Shown: positions 30,810 through 37,226 of the stretch, one piece after another
Numbering within the stretch: the stretch's first letter is position 1
Layout: each line of letters opens with the position of its first letter
DNA from: Polymorphobacter sp.
Lineage (GTDB): Bacteria > Pseudomonadota > Alphaproteobacteria > Sphingomonadales > Sphingomonadaceae
Direction: 5' to 3'
DNA: 37,226 nucleotides
Assembly: GCF_025362435.1 (NCBI RefSeq)
Contig: NZ_JANYGL010000123.1
Coordinates: forward strand, 1 to 37,226
Program-made: the position numbers and the translations under genes
Notes under the pieces: model-generated
What the model saw: only the letters and a program-made list of their open reading frames with translations
Database searches by the model: none
Told to the model about the DNA's origin: nothing

Positions 30810-33005
30810 ATGACCACCCTCCACCACGACCTCGACGCCGACGGCATACTGACCCTGACGATCGACCTGCCCGGCCAGTCGATGAACGTCATCAACGCCG
30901 ACTTCACCACCGACCTCGCCGCCGCGATCGAGACGATCAAGTCCGACGCGGCGATTCTGGGCGTCGTCATCACCAGCGGCAAGGCGTCGGGCTTCATGGC
31001 CGGGGCCGACCTCAAGGGCATGGGCGGGCTCGTCGGCGGGACGAGCGCTGGCACCGGGCCGGGCGGCGGCAAGTCGCCGATGGCCAAGCTGTTCGACAAT
31101 GTGTTTCGCCTCAACCAATTGTTCCGCAGCCTCGAGACGTGCGGCAAGCCGGTCGCGGCGGCGATCAACGGCCTTGCGCTCGGCGGCGGGCTCGAACTGA
31201 CGCTGGCGTGCCATTACCGCGTCTGCAGCGACAATCCGAAGGTCCAGCTTGGCCTGCCCGAAGTCCTCGTCGGGCTGTTTCCCGGCGCAGGCGGGACGCA
31301 GCGGCTTCCGCGCCTGATGGGCGTCCAGCCGGCGCTGATGTATCTGCTCCAGGGCAAGTTCATGTCGCCGCAGGAAGCGCTCGGCTTCGGCGTCGTCCAC
31401 GCGCTCGCTCCCGCCGCCGATGTCGTCGCGGCCGCGAAGGCGTGGGTCAAGGCCAACCCGACGAAGTTCACCCAGCCGTGGGACGAGAAGTCGTTCAAGT
31501 TCCCCGGCGGCGTTGGCGCGATGAACCCCGGGTTCGCCCAGACCTTCGTGGCGGGCAACGCGATCACCGCCAAGCAGACCAACCACAATATGAACGCGCC
31601 GATCGCGATCATGTCGGCGGTGTACGAAGGCACGCAGCTGCCGTTCGACACCGCGATCCGCATCGAGAGCAAGTACTTCGCCAAGGTCGTCGCCGACCCG
31701 CAGGCGGGCAACATGATCCGCTCGCTGTTCGTCTCGAAGCAGGCGGCGGAAAAGGGCGCGCGCCGCCCGAAGAACGTGCCGCCGATGCCGCCGAAGAAGA
31801 TCGCTATGCTCGGCGCCGGGTTGATGGGCGCGGGCGTGGCGATGGTCGCGGCGCAGGCCGGGATCGAGGTCGTCCTGCTCGACCGCGACATGGCGGCCGC
31901 CGAGAAGGGCAAGCAGTACACCGCCGACCGGCTGGCGAAGAAGCGGACCGACCCGGCGAAGATGGAGGCGCTGCTCGCACGCATCCACCCGACCGCCGAC
32001 TACGCCGACCTCGCGGGCTGCGACCTGATCATCGAGGCGGTGTTCGAGGAGCGCGGGATCAAGGCCGAGGTGACGAAGAAGGTCGAGGCCGTCGTCGGTG
32101 CCGGCACGATCTTCGGCTCGAACACCTCGACGCTGCCGATCACCGGGCTGGCCGAGGCATGGTCGAAGCCGGCGAACTTCATCGGCATCCACTTCTTCTC
32201 GCCCGTTGAGAAGATGCCGCTGGTCGAGATCATCGTCGGCAAGGAAACCGGCCCCGAGGCGATCGCCAAGGCGCTCGATTTCGTCGCCGCGATCCGCAAG
32301 ACCCCGATCGTGGTCAACGATTCGCGCGGCTTCTATACCTCGCGCTGCTTCGGCACCTACGTTCAGGAAGGGCTGGCGTTGCTGGCCGAGGGTGTCGGCC
32401 CGGCGCTGATCGAGAACGTCGGCAAGCACATGGGGATGCCGGTCGGCCCGCTCGCCGTCAACGACGAGGTCGGGCTCGACCTGTCGTTGAAGGTCGCCAA
32501 GCAGACCCGCGCCGACCTTGGCGATGCGTACAAGTCGAGCCCGAGCGAGGAGGTCATCGCGACGATGAACGAGCTCGGCCGCTTTGGGCGCAAGAACGGC
32601 AAGGGCTTCTACGTCTACCCCGAAGCCCCGGCGAAAAAGTATCTGTGGCCTGAGCTGTCGGCAACGGTCGCGACCCCCGGCGAGCATAGTGACGCGACGC
32701 CCGAGGCGATCCGCGAGCGGCTGCTGTACCGCCAGATGGTCGAATGCGCCCGCTGCTTCGCCGAAGGCGTGCTCGAAACACCCGAGGACGGGGACCTCGG
32801 CGCGATCTTCGGCTGGGGCTTCGCGCCGTTCACCGGCGGGCCGTTCAGCCACATGGACACGCTCGGGCTGGCAAACGTTGTCGCGATCCTCGACGGACTG
32901 ACGCAACGCCACGGCGACCGCTTCACCCCGCCGCAACTCCTCCGCGACATGGCAGCAAAGGGTGAGACCTTTTACGGGCGGGCGGCGGCGAAGCTTGCAG
33001 CGTAG
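30810..33005 (+). CDS. fadJ: Bifunctional enoyl-CoA hydratase / 3-hydroxyacyl-CoA dehydrogenase
   Basis: 731 residues. N-terminal crotonase domain with ASGFMAGADLKGM and AINGLALGGGLELTLACHYRV (oxyanion hole and hydratase Glu region, PEVLVGLFPGAGGTQRLPRL). The central NAD domain has IAMLGAGLMGAGVAMVAAQAG (about 331-351), and the C-terminal HCDH domains end with FAPFTGGPFSHMDTLG. The dehydrogenase His is in FIGIHFFSPVEKMPLVE. Steps 2 and 3 of beta-oxidation. FadB and FadJ types are not easily separated by eye; fadJ is used because there is no fadBA order. ATG 30810 has AGGAAGG upstream. Longer readings cross the repeat. It ends 12 bp before a perfect hairpin. Confidence 0.94.
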   Translation: MTTLHHDLDADGILTLTIDLPGQSMNVINADFTTDLAAAIETIKSDAAILGVVITSGKASGFMAGADLKGMGGLVGGTSAGTGPGGGKSPMAKLFDNVFRLNQLFRSLETCGKPVAAAINGLALGGGLELTLACHYRVCSDNPKVQLGLPEVLVGLFPGAGGTQRLPRLMGVQPALMYLLQGKFMSPQEALGFGVVHALAPAADVVAAAKAWVKANPTKFTQPWDEKSFKFPGGVGAMNPGFAQTFVAGNAITAKQTNHNMNAPIAIMSAVYEGTQLPFDTAIRIESKYFAKVVADPQAGNMIRSLFVSKQAAEKGARRPKNVPPMPPKKIAMLGAGLMGAGVAMVAAQAGIEVVLLDRDMAAAEKGKQYTADRLAKKRTDPAKMEALLARIHPTADYADLAGCDLIIEAVFEERGIKAEVTKKVEAVVGAGTIFGSNTSTLPITGLAEAWSKPANFIGIHFFSPVEKMPLVEIIVGKETGPEAIAKALDFVAAIRKTPIVVNDSRGFYTSRCFGTYVQEGLALLAEGVGPALIENVGKHMGMPVGPLAVNDEVGLDLSLKVAKQTRADLGDAYKSSPSEEVIATMNELGRFGRKNGKGFYVYPEAPAKKYLWPELSATVATPGEHSDATPEAIRERLLYRQMVECARCFAEGVLETPEDGDLGAIFGWGFAPFTGGPFSHMDTLGLANVVAILDGLTQRHGDRFTPPQLLRDMAAKGETFYGRAAAKLAA

Positions 33006-33016
33006 CATCCGATAAG

Positions 33017-33055
33017 CAAGGAGGTGGCGTGCGCCACCTCCTTGTCCTTCTTCTT
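33017..33055 (+). terminator. Terminator hairpin overlapping the RBS and start of the next gene
   Basis: Perfect 13-bp stem CAAGGAGGTGGCG (33017-33029) with CGCCACCTCCTTG (33032-33044), loop only TG, followed by a T-rich tract (33042-33055). It begins 12 bp after the stop of the hydratase/dehydrogenase gene, as a factor-independent terminator should. It also holds the Shine-Dalgarno AAGGAGGTG and, in its loop, the GTG start codon (33029-33031) of the next gene. Confidence 0.75.
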
Positions 33056-33838
33056 GCCGGGCTGTTGCTCGCCGCGGTCGCGATCGCCGGCTGGCGCGAA
33101 GCCACGCGCATCCCCGTCGTTGTCGGCTACGACATCGCAGTTCCCGGCTGGCCTGCCGGCCAGGCGCCGTTACGCATCGTCCAGCTGAGCGATACCCACG
33201 CCGGGCTGCCCGACATGCCGATCGAGCGGCTGTACGCGATCATCGCGCAGGCGAATGCGCTCAAGCCCGACCTGATCGTACTCACCGGCGACTATCAGGG
33301 CGAGAAGCTGTTTGTTAACACGCCAACCAACCTCGACAAGGTCGTCAAGCCGTTCCGTGACCTGCGCTCGCGTCTCGGGACGTTCGCGGTGCGCGGCAAT
33401 CACGACGATGCCTACTGGTCACCGATCGTCCTGCCGCGCTACCGGATGACGTATCTGCAGAACCGCTGGGCCGACGCCGGGCCGGTGATCATCGCCGGGA
33501 TCGACGATCTGTCGATGGGCAGCCCGAATGTCGCCGCCGCGCTCGCGGGCATACCCCCGGGCAAGCCGGTGATCATGCTGATGCACGAGCCCGACAACTT
33601 CGTCCAAGTCCCGGCGTCGGTCGCGCTGACGCTCGCCGGGCACACCCATGGCGGGCAGATGAGCTGGCCGGTTATCGGTGCACCGTGGATCGGCACCGAA
33701 TTCGGCCGCGCCCACCGTCGCGGTCTGTTCGTCGAGGGCGGCAGGCGGCTGATCGTCTCGTCGGGGGTCGGAACGACGACCGTCCCGATCCGCCTCGGCG
33801 TCCCCCCGGAAATCGTCCTGATCACCCTCCACGGGTGA
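33029..33838 (+). CDS. Membrane-anchored metallophosphoesterase (YkuE-like)
   Basis: 269 residues. N-terminal anchor (HLLVLLLAGLLLAAVAIAGW, about 3-22) followed by a calcineurin-like phosphoesterase domain. Metal ligands: QLSDTHAG (Asp55, His57), LTGDYQG, RGNHDDAYW and AGHTHGGQM, all four blocks of the family. The active domain would face the periplasm. YkuE-type proteins act on lipid A or UDP-sugar-type phosphates in some bacteria; the substrate here is unknown. GTG 33029 is supported by an ideal Shine-Dalgarno and by the anchor it starts; no later start keeps the anchor. Both the start and the RBS lie inside a terminator-like hairpin, so expression is probably low or conditional. Convergent with cysK, with 4 bp between stops. 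Confidence 0.9.
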   Translation: MRHLLVLLLAGLLLAAVAIAGWREATRIPVVVGYDIAVPGWPAGQAPLRIVQLSDTHAGLPDMPIERLYAIIAQANALKPDLIVLTGDYQGEKLFVNTPTNLDKVVKPFRDLRSRLGTFAVRGNHDDAYWSPIVLPRYRMTYLQNRWADAGPVIIAGIDDLSMGSPNVAAALAGIPPGKPVIMLMHEPDNFVQVPASVALTLAGHTHGGQMSWPVIGAPWIGTEFGRAHRRGLFVEGGRRLIVSSGVGTTTVPIRLGVPPEIVLITLHG

Positions 33839-33842
33839 GGCT

Positions 33843-34759
<917 letters not shown>

Positions 34760-34763
<4 letters not shown>

Positions 34764-36091
34764 CGCGCTGTCTCCGCTTGCTCGGTTTCAATAGCAATTT
34801 CGATCGCCGCGCGCGAGCCGTCTTCGGGGGCGACGAAGCGGTCGGCGCGGCGCAGCCCCGGGAACTGCCACGCCCAGATCAGCGTCACGACGACCGCGCC
34901 GACGCCGCCGGCGACGACCGCCTCGACCGGGCCAAGCCACGCCGCGGTCAGTCCGCTCTCGAACTCGCCGAGCTCGTTCGACGCCGAGATGAACACCGAC
35001 GACACTGCCGACACGCGCCCGCGCATCTCGTCGGGGGTGTGGAGCTGGATCAGCGACGAGCGGACATAGACCGAGATCATATCGGCCGCGCCGAGCACTG
35101 CCAGCGCGCCGAGCGACAGATACAGATCCTTCGACAGGCCGAAGACGATCGTCGAGACGCCGAACAGCGCGACGCAGGCGAACATCTTGACCCCGACGTG
35201 CCGCGTGATCGGCAGCCGCGTCAGCAACAGCGCGGTGATCGCCGCGCCCGCCGCCGGGGCCGCGCGCAACGGCCCGAGCCCGGCGACGCCGACGTGGAGG
35301 ACGTCGCGGGCATAGACCGGCAGCATCGCCGTCGCACCGCCGAGCAGCACCGCGAACAGGTCGAGGCTGATCGCGCCTAGGACGATCTGGTTGTGGCGGA
35401 CGTAGCCGAGACCCTCGAGCGTCGCGCGCCACGGGCTCAGCAGCGAGCGTGCCGGTCGGGGGACCGGAGTGATGAGGAACAGCGCGCCGAGCGCGATCGC
35501 GAACAGGACCGTGGCAAGGAGATACGGCGCAGCGGGGGAGGCGGCATAGAGGAACGCACCCAGCGGCGGCCCGATGACCCCGCCGCCCTGCCAGCCGATC
35601 GAGTTCCACGCGATCGCCGTCGGCAGCATCTCGCGCGGCACGAGGTTGGGGGCGAGCGCCGACAGCGCCGGACCGATGAAGGCGCGGCCGACCCCGAGCA
35701 GGACCGCAACGACGAACAACGCGGGCAGGGTGACATCATGCGCGAGCGCCAGCCCGCCGAGCAACGCTGCGCAGAACAGCACGAGCGCGGTCGCGGCGCG
35801 GGCGATGTAGCGCCGGTCGACCCGGTCGGCGATGTAGCCGACGACGAGGGTCAGCGCGAACAGCGGCAGAAACTGCGCGAGCCCGATCATGCCAAGGAGG
35901 AACGCCGCGTCCTTGGTCGACATCGTCAGCCGGGCAATGTCGTAGACCTGCCAGCCGATGACGATGACGAGCATCGCGCTGGCGACATTGGCGGCGACCC
36001 GCGCCGCGAAGAAGGCACGGAAGTTGGGAATGGCGAAGGGGTTCACGCGGAGGGTGTTAAGGGAGCGACGTGGGATAGGGCAAGAAAGCAT
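34760..36091 (-). CDS. MFS transporter (EntS/MFS_3-like)
   Basis: 443 residues by the ATG at 36091, which has AAGGGGA just upstream; a GTG at 36046 ([17 protein letters not shown]...) is a credible alternative that fits the family N-terminus. Twelve hydrophobic segments, with the MFS motif A-like [16 protein letters not shown] after TM2 (about residue 84-100) and [34 protein letters not shown] in the middle. [15 protein letters not shown] is typical of the MFS_3 (enterobactin-exporter-like) group. Substrate unknown. It overlaps cysK by 4 bp. Divergent from tgt across an 83-bp gap. Confidence 0.9.
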
Positions 36092-36174
36092 TGCTTCCCC
36101 TTTCCGTTACTCCCGGCTTCGGCAGGAGGGGCAGAAGAAGTGACGGGCGCGCGCAACCTCGCTATCCCCCTGCA

Positions 36175-37226
36175 ATGACCGCCCCACGCTTCGACTTCAC
36201 CATCGCCGCGACCGACGGCGCGGCGCGTACCGGGACGATCACGCTTCGCCGCGGCACGATCCGGACGCCCGCGTTCATGCCGGTCGGGACCGCCGCCACG
36301 GTCAAGGCAATGCGCCCGGCGGAGGTTCGCGCGGCGGGGGCCGACATCATCCTCGGCAACACCTACCATTTGATGCTCCGCCCGACCGCCGAGCGGATCG
36401 CGCGGCTCGGCGGGCTCCACAAGTTCATGGGCTGGGATCACCCGATCCTCACCGACAGCGGCGGCTACCAGGTGATGAGCCTCGGCGCGCTGACCAAGAT
36501 TACCGAGGAGGGCGTCACCTTCGCCTCGCACCGCGACGGATCGAAACATGCGGTCACGCCCGAGCGCTCGATCGAGATTCAGCGGCTGCTCGGCTCCGAC
36601 ATCGTCATGGCATTCGACGAGCTCGTCGCGCTGCCGGGGACGCCGGAGGCGGTCGCCAGCGCGATGCGGCGGTCGATGCGCTGGGCAAAACGGTCGCGTG
36701 ATGGCTTCGACGGCGGGGGAGCGCATGCCGAGGCGTCAGCGATCTTCGGCATCCAGCAGGGCGGACTCGACGAGAATCTTCGCGCCGAGTCGGCAGCGGC
36801 GCTGACCGACATCGGCTTCGATGGTTACGCGATCGGCGGGCTCGCGGTCGGGGAGGGGCAGGCGGCCATGCTCGGCGTCCTCGATTTCGCCTGCGCGCAG
36901 CTTCCGACCGACCGACCGCGCTACCTGATGGGGGTCGGCAAGCCCGACGACATCGTCGGCGCAGTGCTGCGTGGGGTCGACATGTTCGACTGTGTTTTGC
37001 CAACAAGGTCGGGGCGGACGGGGCAGGCGTTCACCCGTGACGGGCCGATCAACCTGCGGAATGCGAAGTACGTCGAGGACGAGGCGCCGCTTGATAGCGA
37101 GTGCCGGTGTCCGGTGTGTGCGTCGGCGAGCCGGGCGTATATCAGCCATTTGGTGCGGTCGGACGAGATCCTCGGGGCGATGCTGATGACCGAGCATAAT
37201 GTTTGGTTTTATGAGACGTTGATGGG
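36175..37226 (+). CDS. tgt: tRNA-guanine transglycosylase (3' end outside window)
   Basis: About 350 codons from ATG 36175, running to the window edge; about 25-35 codons are missing. Replaces G34 of GU(N) tRNAs with preQ1 in queuosine synthesis. [12 protein letters not shown], the general base Asp94 in ILTDSGGYQ, nucleophile Asp272 in [12 protein letters not shown], the GGLAVGEG motif (221-228) and the zinc set [18 protein letters not shown]. It aligns from memory closely with the Zymomonas mobilis enzyme. In the substrate pocket FDELVALPG (148-156) has Leu150 where Zymomonas has Cys158 (FDECTPYP). No strong Shine-Dalgarno is seen before the ATG. 5' end complete, 3' partial. Confidence 0.95.
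   Translation, partial: MTAPRFDFTIAATDGAARTGTITLRRGTIRTPAFMPVGTAATVKAMRPAEVRAAGADIILGNTYHLMLRPTAERIARLGGLHKFMGWDHPILTDSGGYQVMSLGALTKITEEGVTFASHRDGSKHAVTPERSIEIQRLLGSDIVMAFDELVALPGTPEAVASAMRRSMRWAKRSRDGFDGGGAHAEASAIFGIQQGGLDENLRAESAAALTDIGFDGYAIGGLAVGEGQAAMLGVLDFACAQLPTDRPRYLMGVGKPDDIVGAVLRGVDMFDCVLPTRSGRTGQAFTRDGPINLRNAKYVEDEAPLDSECRCPVCASASRAYISHLVRSDEILGAMLMTEHNVWFYETLM

Noticed and set aside
30093-33008. Minus-strand frame of about 971 codons over thiolase and fadJ
   Set aside because: Antisense shadow of two conserved enzymes. No start context or domain.
36092-36174. Another copy of the palindromic repeat between the MFS gene and tgt
   Set aside because: There are GC-rich pieces (CTCCCGGCTTCGGCAGGAG) but no second hairpin and no clear match to either family.

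Overview
The window is GC-rich chromosomal DNA from an alphaproteobacterium, most likely of the order Sphingomonadales. This is inferred from the genes themselves: a yajC-secD-secF cluster, a DUF3775 protein, a Tgt closely resembling the Zymomonas enzyme as I recall it, a sphingomonad-like small HTH protein, and families of GC-rich intergenic hairpin repeats. Most of it is ordinary housekeeping DNA with short gaps, overlapping starts and stops, and repeated use of GTG and TTG starts.

Left edge (1-2182): the end of an integrated element. A tyrosine recombinase is translationally coupled to a small HTH-like protein. It lies beside a 3' remnant of a tRNA-Arg(TCT) gene that looks like an attachment site. 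From 2183 to 3230 there is a sparse stretch with one candidate small ORF and one secreted repeat protein. Positions 3231-5776 hold a minus-strand operon (AhpD/CMD-like protein, patatin-like lipase, 3-hydroxybutyrate dehydrogenase) headed by a near-perfect 21-bp palindrome. Positions 5839-9662 hold a four-gene signalling operon: DUF815 ATPase, CHASE3 histidine kinase, single-domain response regulator, and a REC-HisKA_2/HWE kinase.

Positions 9705-13546 hold yajC-secD-secF, interrupted between secD and secF by a DUF559 (PD-(D/E)XK, Vsr-like) nuclease gene. That gene is bracketed by copies of a two-hairpin palindromic repeat, another paired copy of which lies upstream of yajC. I regard this as the best candidate for an undescribed system: a repeat family that may be mobilised by a DUF559 nuclease, analogous in layout to REP/RAYT. 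Positions 13578-17681 hold a small HTH gene with a promoter placed for a leaderless mRNA, DUF3775, and a nitronate monooxygenase / ferredoxin reductase / isoaspartyl peptidase operon. tRNA-Met(CAT) and a 2OG-Fe(II) oxygenase follow.

At 18975-19180 there is a 44-codon single-TM protein (TTG start, good ribosome-binding site) behind a perfect -24/-12 sigma-54 promoter. Positions 19231-25863 are translation and housekeeping genes: truA, fmt, a CoiA-like nuclease, recR, def, an SDR, purF and hisI. A Ca2+/H+ antiporter follows. Positions 27062-33005 are a beta-oxidation operon (MerR regulator with a palindromic operator, acyl-CoA dehydrogenase, thiolase, bifunctional hydratase/dehydrogenase). It ends in a perfect 13-bp hairpin that also contains the Shine-Dalgarno sequence and GTG start of the next gene, a membrane-anchored metallophosphoesterase. 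The right end holds cysK, an MFS transporter and a 3'-truncated tgt. The fatty-acid operon and the 3-hydroxybutyrate operon would both feed the acetyl-CoA pool, but nothing in the sequence shows that they are co-regulated.
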